This document shows positions 1 to 7,676 of a stretch of 64,000 nucleotides of DNA, piece by piece. The notes under the pieces were generated by a model, which was not told where the DNA came from, ran no database searches, and was given only the letters and a program-made list of their open reading frames with translations. Every line of letters starts with the position of its first letter. Position 1 is the stretch's first letter. A program made the translations under genes and the position numbers. The stretch is from the NCBI RefSeq assembly GCF_028550415.1, contig NZ_JAQQKX010000012.1, forward strand, positions 62,001 through 126,000. The letters are read 5' to 3'. The DNA is from Asticcacaulis aquaticus (lineage in GTDB: Bacteria; Pseudomonadota; Alphaproteobacteria; Caulobacterales; Caulobacteraceae).

Positions 1-359
1 TTAATCCCCGCATCTGCGAAGATGCGAGCTTTCTGTTTAAGATTATAGCCATTGGTCGTCATGGCCAGGGTGGTGATACGAGGCAAACCCGAGATCGCGG
101 ACGCGATGGTCGCGAGATCTGATCGCACCGTTGGTTCGCCACCTGTCAATCTGATCTTGGAGACACCCAGATCGGAGAAGGCCGAAGCCAGGCGAATGAT
201 TTCCTGAGGTGATAAAAAGGATTCCGACGACGTCTTTTTATAGCCGTCGGGTAAGCAGTAGGTGCAACGAAAGTTACAAGCTTCCGTTATTGAAAGGCGC
301 AGATAGGGGAACGCGCGCCCAAAGGCATCGGTCAGCAAACCATTATCCTTTCCAAACAT
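1..359 (-). CDS. moaA: GTP 3',8-cyclase MoaA, N-terminal part (cut by window edge)
   Basis: Radical-SAM enzyme that starts molybdenum-cofactor synthesis from GTP, in the cytoplasm. About 119 codons are visible, from the ATG at 357-359 leftward to the window edge. The N-terminal radical-SAM cluster motif CNFRCTYC (C-x3-C-x2-C) is followed by LPDGY and the GGEP motif in RLTGGEPTVR, as in MoaA. The C-terminal second cluster lies outside the window. An FNR-type box with a well-placed TAATAT -10 lies upstream, so the gene probably responds to oxygen limitation. Molybdopterin is needed by NarG, encoded 7 kb away. I read this gene by reverse-complementing the first 360 bases. Confidence 0.92.
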   Translation of the reverse strand, partial: MFGKDNGLLTDAFGRAFPYLRLSITEACNFRCTYCLPDGYKKTSSESFLSPQEIIRLASAFSDLGVSKIRLTGGEPTVRSDLATIASAISGLPRITTLAMTTNGYNLKQKARIFADAGI

Positions 360-483
360 GGGAGATGGCTGCGTTTCCGCGTCCACCCGGTGGCAACGCG
401 CCACGGGCCGTCAGCCTTATGGGATCACTTAGGCTTTGGGCTTCGGATAGGTTTGATATTAGAGAGATGGGATCTGGACGTAC

Positions 484-497
484 TTGACCAAGGTCAA
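484..497 (-). promoter_or_regulatory. FNR-type box upstream of moaA
   Basis: TTGACCAAGGTCAA is an inverted repeat of the FNR/Dnr class (TTGAC-N4-GTCAA). If the centre (490.5) is taken as -41.5 for leftward transcription, a TAATAT hexamer at 456-461 falls exactly at -10. This spacing supports a class II activator promoter for moaA. It also lies just past the 3' end of the NIT-CRP gene. Confidence 0.7.
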
Positions 498-528
498 CCA
501 CGCGTCAAAGCCTTGAGTTTCCGGCTCT

Positions 529-2109
529 TTAAAGATCAGGATTTGGACAATCGTCAGTGTGATGGCGGGGGCAATTGCCCGCCAGTTCGATGTCACAGTA
601 ATCACAAAGAGCAAAAAGGCTGGGTAAAGTGATCTCGTTTCGCTCCACCTCTATACCTTCGTCCTTAAGGGTCTGCAGTGCCCTGGAAAAAGTCTCGGGT
701 TTCATGCCCAGATATCCGGCAATGAGGGATTTGTCATAGGGCAGTTTGAAGTGGGTTCCGCGTTCCTCATTCTGCAGCAACAGCTTGAGCAGAAAACGGC
801 CGACCCGCTGACTAACGGATTTGAGCGTAAGCTGTTCGAACTGGCTTATCATGGCCTGCGAGCGCACAGCGACCGTCGACAGCATATTCATAGCCAGGGT
901 CGAATTAGTCTGCAGCTTTTCGCGCATGATCGAGGATGGGATTGATAGAAGCTCCACCGGCTCGATCGCCTGGGCGCTTACCGGCAGTATCGCGTTGTTG
1001 AAAATGGCCGTTTCGAGCAGTGCATCCCCGACGCTCAAGACCTGAAGAATGGATTCCTGCCCGTCAATGTCGCCCTTGAAAAGCTTCACCCAGCCTTTCA
1101 GAACGATATAGAAGCGAGAAGCCTGTTCGCCCTGCATGAAAATAAGCGCCCCCTTTTCGTGGTGGGTGACGCGGGCAAAGCGAAGGATTTCTTTCAGGTC
1201 CTCGCCTTCTATGCCGGCGAACAGAGGCAGGGTTTTGATACGGTCGGTGTGAGCGGCGAGGATTCCTGTAATTTCAATCGAACCCGGTTTTGACTTTGCG
1301 ACCGGCACCTCAAGATCGACACCGGCGCTTTCACGATTTAGCGAATCCACCATGGCGAGGCTCAGTTCGTGCAGCGCATCCATTTTCTGCGTGAACAGTT
1401 CAAACCACTCTGCCGTATCGATCCCCGCCTGACCGAGTCCACCCACACCCTTCAGAAGGTCCTTGTTGAGCTCGCGGATACGATCAAAAGCGGGGGTACG
1501 CGCGCGTATTTCCTCAAACAAATCCCTTGTGTCGGCATCACACAGGCTGAGGAACATGCGCTCGTATGCATTCTGTTTAGCGATGATATATTCCAGGAGG
1601 CTACGGTCCTCCGGGCCTTGCTGCTCGTCAGACTGCAGGAGATAGCCGCCGAGGGCCCGCTGCCGTCCCACGCGTTCTTTCCAATGCAGAAAGTTCACAA
1701 AGGCTGATACCCGGCCTGGATTATTGTCCGGGTCGAACACGGCCAACTCCTGAATGATATCGATGGCCGGGTTGATGATTTCGCTTGTGTAGAAGCTATG
1801 GATGTCGTCGGGCGTGACCATCCGCGAGATGACGTATTTCCGCCTGGACGGCAGATAATTCACTGCATTCAAAAGAGGTTCAATTTTGGCGCTTTGCTTG
1901 CGCGGCAGCGCGGTAAGCTTACCAATGTTCAGGTCTGACTTTACAAACTGAGCGTCCAGCAGTTCGGAGAACCGACCAGTTGTGCCTCGCAGATAGAGAG
2001 AGGTGACCCCACGCTCTTTTTGTGTGTCATGAACGAAATCACACAGAGTGCCGATTGCAGCCTGATTCATCTTGGCCATTCCGGAAGATTTTTTGGTTGC
2101 CACGATCAT
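529..2109 (-). CDS. NIT-domain CRP/FNR-family transcription regulator (fusion)
   Basis: Predicted nitrate/nitrite-responsive transcription factor. Counting from the ATG at 2107-2109 (526 residues), residues about 15-260 match the NIT nitrate-sensing domain (QKERGVTSLYL near the N-terminus, then WKERVGRQRALGGYL), known from NasR and from sensor kinases. Residues about 290-400 are a cyclic-nucleotide-binding fold and 430-500 a Crp-type helix-turn-helix with the FNR-like recognition motif E-T-F-S-R. The tail has four cysteines, C-x2-C-x7-C-x7-C (502, 505, 513, 521), which could bind a metal or Fe-S cluster. A longer frame begins at 2217 but would start inside an FNR box, so I prefer 2109; 2079 is also possible. 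It lies between moaA and ubiTUV, next to nar. Function is inferred. Confidence 0.82.
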   Translation of the reverse strand: MIVATKKSSGMAKMNQAAIGTLCDFVHDTQKERGVTSLYLRGTTGRFSELLDAQFVKSDLNIGKLTALPRKQSAKIEPLLNAVNYLPSRRKYVISRMVTPDDIHSFYTSEIINPAIDIIQELAVFDPDNNPGRVSAFVNFLHWKERVGRQRALGGYLLQSDEQQGPEDRSLLEYIIAKQNAYERMFLSLCDADTRDLFEEIRARTPAFDRIRELNKDLLKGVGGLGQAGIDTAEWFELFTQKMDALHELSLAMVDSLNRESAGVDLEVPVAKSKPGSIEITGILAAHTDRIKTLPLFAGIEGEDLKEILRFARVTHHEKGALIFMQGEQASRFYIVLKGWVKLFKGDIDGQESILQVLSVGDALLETAIFNNAILPVSAQAIEPVELLSIPSSIMREKLQTNSTLAMNMLSTVAVRSQAMISQFEQLTLKSVSQRVGRFLLKLLLQNEERGTHFKLPYDKSLIAGYLGMKPETFSRALQTLKDEGIEVERNEITLPSLFALCDYCDIELAGNCPRHHTDDCPNPDL

Positions 2110-2203
2110 AACACGAATCCGGAAACGCTCAGACGAAAATTGCGCATATGGCACGAATCCGCGCCAAAGAAATGTGACGAAATGTCGTCCCAAGTCCGTT
2201 GGG

Positions 2204-2217
2204 TTGACCTGTATCAA
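2204..2217 (+). promoter_or_regulatory. FNR-type box between NIT-CRP gene and ubiT
   Basis: TTGACCTGTATCAA (TTGAC-N4-ATCAA). With its centre at -41.5, a TATGCC -10 falls at 2240-2245 and transcription would start near 2252, 21 bases before the ubiT start codon. It lies 95 bases upstream of the preferred start of the divergent NIT-CRP gene and could also act on that gene, though I see no good leftward -10. The same 14-mer recurs at 22681. Confidence 0.75.
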
Positions 2218-2272
2218 GGTCGCGGGAGTGCCCCGAACCTATGCCTCGTAAGGTGTAGGCGCGGAGGAAGAA

Positions 2273-2956
2273 ATGGCACAGGAAGCCGGTTCAGCTCATG
2301 GTTCATTTCAAGGGCTGGGCGCTCTTCAACTATTTGGCATCTTACTGTCGCAAGTCCCTCGTTCTCTTTTGGAGAGGCTGGCATCTGAACTTGAGACTCT
2401 TCTTGCCCTTCGACATCCGGGCCTGTCGGATCGCTTGGGGGAAGCCGAAGGGCGCTCGTATCGTTTCGTGCTCAAGGATTTCCCGATTGATGCACTGGCC
2501 AAGGTGGAAAAGAGCCGGCTTCGGATAGGCCTCCTTGATAAATCCGCCGTCGCCGGCGAGGACGTGCGGGTTTCGGGACGGCTGGCCGCACTATTCGAAT
2601 TGCTACAAGGCGAGCGCGACGGTGATGCCTTGTTCTTTACGCGGGATATCGAGACCAGTGGCAACACGGAGGCGTTGCTGGTGCTGCGCAATGCCCTTGA
2701 AAGCGAAGAAATCGATCTATTCGAACTGCTGAGCGTGCGATGGAGACCTTTCCACCGTACGGTACGTCAGGGACTGACTCTGGCAGCCGGCAGACTGGAT
2801 CGCCTGATTCTACAGTTCGACGACCTGTTTTCCCAAAAGCTTTCGCCGTTTGAATTGGCGCTGGGTGCGCAGGGCCGCCGGATCGCGGACATCGAAAAGC
2901 GGCTGCAACGGCTGGATCGCACAGCCCGCAAGGACGCTGAACATGAAGCGCATTGA
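2273..2956 (+). CDS. ubiT: UbiT, SCP2-domain accessory factor for anaerobic ubiquinone synthesis
   Basis: SCP2-like lipid-binding protein that, with UbiU and UbiV, allows ubiquinone synthesis without oxygen. The family hallmark GDALFFTRDIETSGNTEALL is followed by LRNALESEEIDL; this SCP2 core occupies roughly residues 50-150 of 227. The start is fixed by a strong Shine-Dalgarno (GGAGG, 5 bases before the ATG). It overlaps ubiU by 14 bases, so the three genes form a coupled operon behind an FNR-type box. A ubiquinone-using nitrate respirer needs such a route when oxygen is absent. It is longer than E. coli UbiT, with an extra C-terminal helix region. Confidence 0.88.
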   Translation: MAQEAGSAHGSFQGLGALQLFGILLSQVPRSLLERLASELETLLALRHPGLSDRLGEAEGRSYRFVLKDFPIDALAKVEKSRLRIGLLDKSAVAGEDVRVSGRLAALFELLQGERDGDALFFTRDIETSGNTEALLVLRNALESEEIDLFELLSVRWRPFHRTVRQGLTLAAGRLDRLILQFDDLFSQKLSPFELALGAQGRRIADIEKRLQRLDRTARKDAEHEAH

Positions 2957-3932
2957 GATCATCTGCCCTGCGGGCACGCCGGCCGCGCTACGCGTCGCCA
3001 TCGACGAGGGAGCGGACGCCGTATACTTGGGATTTCGCGATGAAACCAATGCCAGGAACTTTCCAGGCCTGAACTTCTCGAGAGCCGAGTTAGTTGAAGG
3101 CGTGAAATACGCTCACGCGAAAAACCGTCATGTCTATGTCGCGATCAACACCTTCCCCGATGCCGGACGAGAGAAGCTTTGGCATCAGGCTGTAGACGAC
3201 GCCGTCACTTCGGAGGCAGACGCGATCATATTGGCGGATATCGGGCTTCTTGCCTATGCACGAAAAACGCACCCTCATGCCAGGCTGCACCTTTCCGTGC
3301 AGGCGTCGGCTTCAACGGCTGATGCGATTTCCTTTTACGTACACCGGTTCGGCGTTCGACGCGTGGTGCTGCCTCGAGTCCTTACTCTGAAAGATATCAG
3401 CGCAATAAACCGTCAGGTCGATGTCGAAACAGAGGTCTTCGCATTTGGAGGCATGTGCCCGATGGCCGAAGGCCGCTGTTCACTCTCGTCCTACATCACC
3501 GGACAATCGCCCAACCGGAATGGCGTATGCTCGCCGGCGAGCCATGTCGAATATGCAAACGAGGGGGGAGCATTGGCGACGCGGTTAGGCGGCTTCACTA
3601 TCAATCGCTTCTCCGACTCAGAAGGGGCGGGTTATCCAACGCTTTGCAAGGGCAGGTTCGTCGCGCAGGATAAGGCCTCTTATATCTTCGAGGATCCCGT
3701 CAGCCTGAACGTGCTTTCCTCTCTGCCTGAAATAGCAGCCACCGGCGTAAAGGCGCTTAAGATTGAAGGTCGGCAACGCGGTAAGGGATATGTGCGCGAC
3801 ATCGTTCGCACGTTCCGTCAGGCCGTCGACGCCTTCTATGCCAATCGACCCGGTCCAGGGCCCGAGAGTGTTCAGCATCTCTGCGAAGGTCAGGTTGCGA
3901 CCACAGGTGCGTATGAAAAGGGCTGGAGATGA
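2943..3932 (+). CDS. ubiU: UbiU, peptidase-U32-family Fe-S protein for O2-independent ubiquinone hydroxylation
   Basis: U32-family protein of 329 residues that forms a heterodimer with UbiV and supports oxygen-independent hydroxylation of the ubiquinone ring. The four cysteines that bind the 4Fe-4S cluster in E. coli UbiU have clear counterparts at C172, C179, C196 and C235, in MCPMAEGRC, NGVC and TLCKG. The N-terminus (MKRIEIICPAGTPAAL) is typical. The ATG at 2943 lies inside the end of ubiT, and the stop overlaps the ubiV start as ATGA. Confidence 0.9.
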   Translation: MKRIEIICPAGTPAALRVAIDEGADAVYLGFRDETNARNFPGLNFSRAELVEGVKYAHAKNRHVYVAINTFPDAGREKLWHQAVDDAVTSEADAIILADIGLLAYARKTHPHARLHLSVQASASTADAISFYVHRFGVRRVVLPRVLTLKDISAINRQVDVETEVFAFGGMCPMAEGRCSLSSYITGQSPNRNGVCSPASHVEYANEGGALATRLGGFTINRFSDSEGAGYPTLCKGRFVAQDKASYIFEDPVSLNVLSSLPEIAATGVKALKIEGRQRGKGYVRDIVRTFRQAVDAFYANRPGPGPESVQHLCEGQVATTGAYEKGWR

Positions 3933-4828
3933 TAGACAGGCTGACGCTTGGACCATTGCTCTATAACTGGTCTCCCGAAAAGGCGCGGGACTTCTATTTC
4001 GGGGTCGCGGACGAGATGGACGTCGATCGGGTCTACCTTGGTGAAGTCGTTTGTTCAAAACGTCAGCCGTTCCACGAAACCTACTGGCCAGAGGTTGTCG
4101 AGCGCCTCGAACGGGCTGGCAAGCAGGTGGTGTTCTCAACCTTGGCGCTGGTCACTACGGAGCGGGAAATCAAAGGCTTGAGAGAGCTTTGCGCTGACAG
4201 CGAGGACCGGCTGGTCGAGATCAATGATTTGACCCTGCTGTCGCGTTGGACAGGTAAGCCGTTTCTTGTCGGCCCCTACGTCAACATTTACAACGAGTCC
4301 GCGCTTGCGGTTTTCGAAGACATGGGCGCAGTAGGGGCTACCCTGCCGTTCGAACTCCCTCAAAAAACCTTGGTGAGCCTTGCGTCATCGGCGCAGTGCG
4401 CGCTGGAGGTTCAGGTCTTCGGCCGTCTCCCTTTGGCGATCTCAGCTCGGTGTTACCACGCCCGGGCTTTCAGACTGCAGAAGGACAGCTGCCGATTTGT
4501 ATGCGATCAACACCCGGATGGAATGGTGGTCGACACGCTTGATGAACAGCAATTCCTCACGGTCAACGGTACACAGACCCAATCCATGACCTGTGTAAAT
4601 CTTATCCGGGAAACTGCGGCGTTAAAAGCGCTTGGAATTCGCCAGTTGCGTCTGTCTCCGCAAAATGTGGACATGATCGAAGTCGCGCGTGTTTTCCGCG
4701 CAGTCCAGCGCGGAACACTTGCAGGGGATGAGGCATTCGCTCACCTTGAAGGACTGATGCCGCAGTTCCAATTCTCGAACGGATATTTTCATGGCGTGGA
4801 GGGACGACGCCTTTTTGAGGCGAGTTGA
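3929..4828 (+). CDS. ubiV: UbiV, U32-family Fe-S partner of UbiU
   Basis: Second U32-family subunit (299 residues) of the UbiUV complex. Candidate cluster ligands are C42 (VVCSKRQ) and C175, C188 and C192 (RCYHARAF...DSCRFVC), matching the E. coli UbiV arrangement. It starts on the ATGA overlap with ubiU. Its stop codon lies within a perfect FNR box that serves the downstream nar genes, so ubiTUV and nar are adjacent but separately promoted. Confidence 0.9.
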   Translation: MIDRLTLGPLLYNWSPEKARDFYFGVADEMDVDRVYLGEVVCSKRQPFHETYWPEVVERLERAGKQVVFSTLALVTTEREIKGLRELCADSEDRLVEINDLTLLSRWTGKPFLVGPYVNIYNESALAVFEDMGAVGATLPFELPQKTLVSLASSAQCALEVQVFGRLPLAISARCYHARAFRLQKDSCRFVCDQHPDGMVVDTLDEQQFLTVNGTQTQSMTCVNLIRETAALKALGIRQLRLSPQNVDMIEVARVFRAVQRGTLAGDEAFAHLEGLMPQFQFSNGYFHGVEGRRLFEAS

Positions 4829-4838
4829 TCTTGATCAA
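4825..4838 (+). promoter_or_regulatory. Perfect FNR box upstream of narK1
   Basis: TTGATCTTGATCAA is an exact TTGAT-N4-ATCAA palindrome, the strongest FNR-type site in the window. It overlaps the ubiV stop codon and lies 112 bases before the narK1 start. No convincing -10 is visible at the expected place (about 4861-4866), so the exact start of transcription is unclear. Confidence 0.85.
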
Positions 4839-4949
4839 GTGCTGGAAACTTAGCTTTCCGATTTCACCTGACGTGCATCAAAGAGCCCATGTCGGCTTTG
4901 TGGGAATTTCCGGCCAGGCGTGTTGCGCCTGGAAAGGACGGGAACTCAC

Positions 4950-6284
4950 ATGCAGGGGCAGAGTTCATCGGAAGGTTTGGTCAAGGTCTCGGGTGCCGCC
5001 CAGGTTCGGGCGTTGAGTCTGACGACCATTGCCTTCACTATAAGTTTCGCCGTCTGGACGATTTTCGCCATCGTCGGCGTTCAGATCAAGAAGGAGCTGG
5101 GGCTCAGTGAGACCCAGTTCAGCCTATTGTTGGGCACGCCAATCCTCACCGGTTCGCTGGTGCGTCTGTTCATGGGTATCTGGGCCGACCAGTATGGTGG
5201 CCGGCCCGTGATGTTCCTGGTGATGATCTCATCAGCGATCTGCACCTGGCTTCTCATCTATTCGAAGACCTACGAGATGTTACTGGTGACGGCCCTTGGT
5301 CTGGGCGTCGCCGGCGGAAGCTTCGTGGTCGGGATTTCGTACCTGTCGAAGTGGTACCCGAAAGCCCGTCAGGGAACGGCGCTGGGGATTTACGGCATGG
5401 GCAATGTGGGCTCTGCTGTAACCAAGATTTGCGCTCCGTTCGTCATGGTGGCCTTCGGATGGCATGCCGTCGCGCAAATCTGGGCAGCTGCACTGGCCAT
5501 CATGGCAGTGCTGTTCTTTATCCTGACCAAGGATGAGCCGGAACTGATCGAAAGGCGGCGGACGGGCGCCAAGGCTAAGTCGACGGCTAGGGCGCTCAGC
5601 CCGCTGAAGAAGCTGCAGGTCTGGCGTTTCTCCGTCTACTACTTCTTCGTCTTTGGCGGCTATGTGGCGCTCGCCCTATGGCTGCCGCGTTATTATGTCG
5701 GCGCCTACGGTCTTGATATCGCTCACGCCGGCTTGCTGGCCGCCAGCTTCTCCATTGCGGGCTCGATGTTTCGTGCGGTCGGAGGGTATTTGTCCGACAC
5801 GATCGGTGCGCGCAAGGTGATGTATATCACCTTCATTGTCTGCGTGATCTGCTGCTTCATCCTCAGCTACCCGGCAACCGACTATGTGGTGCACGGCATC
5901 AAGGGTGACATCCGCTTCTCCATCAGCCTCGGCTTTTGGCCCTTCACTGTCGTGGTGTTCTGCCTCGGCCTCTTTATGTCGTTCGGCAAGGCGGCGGTCT
6001 ACAAGCACATCCCCGTCTACTATCCCGAAAACGTTGGGTCGGTCGCGGGTATTGTAGGCCTGATCGGCGGGCTGGGAGGTTTCTTCCTTCCACTGGCTTT
6101 TGGCATTCTCAACGATCTCACCAATGTGTGGACCAGCTGCTTCATGCTGATGTTCGCTCTGGTCGCCATAGCGCTGACCTGGATGCACCTCGCCATTCAA
6201 CGAATGGAGAAAGCCCGTCATCCCGAACTGCGTGGACCGAAATTCTTCCCGGAACTCGATCAAGCCGTCGGCCCAAAAGCCTGA
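4950..6284 (+). CDS. narK: NarK-family nitrate/nitrite transporter 1
   Basis: Major-facilitator membrane protein of 444 residues with about 12 transmembrane segments. It carries NarK-type glycine-rich nitrate-signature segments: ALGIYGMGNVGSAVTKI in the middle and a second in the C-terminal half (SVAGIVGLIGGLGGFFLP). An upstream GTG (4920) is in frame, but the ATG at 4950, preceded by GGAAAGGACGGG, is the better start. It is first of narK1-narK2-narGHJI. In Paracoccus and relatives NarK1 (nitrate/proton) and NarK2 (nitrate/nitrite antiport) are often fused; here they are separate. Which one this is cannot be settled from sequence alone. Confidence 0.9.
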   Translation: MQGQSSSEGLVKVSGAAQVRALSLTTIAFTISFAVWTIFAIVGVQIKKELGLSETQFSLLLGTPILTGSLVRLFMGIWADQYGGRPVMFLVMISSAICTWLLIYSKTYEMLLVTALGLGVAGGSFVVGISYLSKWYPKARQGTALGIYGMGNVGSAVTKICAPFVMVAFGWHAVAQIWAAALAIMAVLFFILTKDEPELIERRRTGAKAKSTARALSPLKKLQVWRFSVYYFFVFGGYVALALWLPRYYVGAYGLDIAHAGLLAASFSIAGSMFRAVGGYLSDTIGARKVMYITFIVCVICCFILSYPATDYVVHGIKGDIRFSISLGFWPFTVVVFCLGLFMSFGKAAVYKHIPVYYPENVGSVAGIVGLIGGLGGFFLPLAFGILNDLTNVWTSCFMLMFALVAIALTWMHLAIQRMEKARHPELRGPKFFPELDQAVGPKA

Positions 6285-6314
6285 TCCTTATTCCTCCCTC
6301 TCGGAGAGAGAAAA

Positions 6315-7643
6315 ATGTATGCCAATCTGACTGCCAAACAGGCCCTGGATCAGTGGAATCCTGAAGATGATGCCTTCTGGTCCGCCAAGGGCAAATCGAT
6401 CGCCACCCGCAATCTGTGGATTTCGGTTTTCTGCCTGTTTCTCGCCTTCGCCACCTGGATGATCTTTTCCGTGGTGGCGGTAAATCTCAACAGTGCGGGC
6501 TTCAACTTCACCCAGGCACAGTTGTTCACGCTTCTGGCCATGCCGGGCTTGTCCGGAGCGGTGATGCGGATCTTCTGTTCCTTCATCGTCCCGATCGTCG
6601 GCGGCCGCAACTGGACCGTTATCAGCACCTCGCTACTGCTCATCCCTGCGATTGGGATTGGACTGGCGGTGCAGAACCCGAACACCTCCTATGCAACGAT
6701 GGTTTTGCTGGCTTTGTCATGCGGTTTCGGTGGCGGCAACTTCTCGTCCTCAATGTCGAATATCAGCTTCTTTTTCCCAAAGAAGGCGCAAGGGGCAGCA
6801 TTGGGCATCAACGCAGGCCTCGGCAATCTCGGCGTCAGCGCGGTGCAGTTCGTCGTACCTCTGGTCATCGGCTTCGCGGCTTTTGGTTCGCTGGGCGGCG
6901 AAGCGCAGACCCTGGTCAAGGAAGGCGTCGAAAAGACCGTCTGGCTTCAAAATGCAGGTTTCGTCCTTGTCGGTCCGATCGTGCTGGCGGTTCTGGCCGC
7001 GGCTTTCGGCATGAACAATCTGAAGTGCGCCAACGCGCCGCTGTCTGAGCAGCTCGTCATCTTCAAGCGCAAGCACATGTATCTGACGACCTGGCTCTAC
7101 ATCATGTCGTTCGGTTCGTTCATCGGCTATTCCGCTGCTTTCCCGATGTTGCTGAAGTCTCAGTTTGTCGAAATCAACGCCCTGCAACTGGCATTCATCG
7201 GTCCCTTGCTGGGCGCACTGATCCGCCCGCTTGGCGGCATGGTTTCGGACAAGCTGGGTGGCGCAATCGTGACGCTGTGGTCACTGTTCTTCATGATCGC
7301 TGCTGCGCTTGGGGTGGTGTGGTTCATTCAGGACGGCAGCCGCAACTTCGTGGGCTTCTTCATCGCCTTCATGGTGCTGTTCACGGCGTCGGGCGTCGCG
7401 AATGGCTCGGTCTTCCGCATGATCGGCGTGATCTTTCCGCCGAAGGAAAAAGCCCCGGTTCTGGGCTTCTCCGGCGCGGTTGCAGCCTTTGGCGCCTTCT
7501 ATATCCCCAAGGGCTTCGGCTGGTCGATCGAGTCCACAGGGCACGCTGACGCCGCGCTCTATGGCTTCATCCTCTACTACCTGACCTGCGTAGCCGTTCT
7601 CTACGTCTGGTACCTCGGCAAGCGCGCCGAAGTGAAGTGCTGA
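6315..7643 (+). CDS. narK: NarK-family nitrate/nitrite transporter 2
   Basis: Second NarK-type transporter, 442 residues and about 12 transmembrane segments. The nitrate signatures are clear: SNISFFFPKK followed by ALGINAGLGNLGVSAVQF, and in the C-terminal half GSVFRMIGVIFPP with GFSGAVAAFGAFYIP. It starts 30 bases after narK1 behind GGAGAGAGAAAA. It probably exports nitrite in exchange for nitrate, by analogy with NarK2-type proteins. narG follows 33 bases later. Confidence 0.9.
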   Translation: MYANLTAKQALDQWNPEDDAFWSAKGKSIATRNLWISVFCLFLAFATWMIFSVVAVNLNSAGFNFTQAQLFTLLAMPGLSGAVMRIFCSFIVPIVGGRNWTVISTSLLLIPAIGIGLAVQNPNTSYATMVLLALSCGFGGGNFSSSMSNISFFFPKKAQGAALGINAGLGNLGVSAVQFVVPLVIGFAAFGSLGGEAQTLVKEGVEKTVWLQNAGFVLVGPIVLAVLAAAFGMNNLKCANAPLSEQLVIFKRKHMYLTTWLYIMSFGSFIGYSAAFPMLLKSQFVEINALQLAFIGPLLGALIRPLGGMVSDKLGGAIVTLWSLFFMIAAALGVVWFIQDGSRNFVGFFIAFMVLFTASGVANGSVFRMIGVIFPPKEKAPVLGFSGAVAAFGAFYIPKGFGWSIESTGHADAALYGFILYYLTCVAVLYVWYLGKRAEVKC

Positions 7644-7676
7644 GCCAAAGACAACAAAAATACCGAGGATAAAATA

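Noticed and set aside
2109-2217. Longer N-terminus for the NIT-CRP regulator
   Set aside because: The upstream start codon would lie inside the FNR box at 2204-2217 and adds residues without family similarity.
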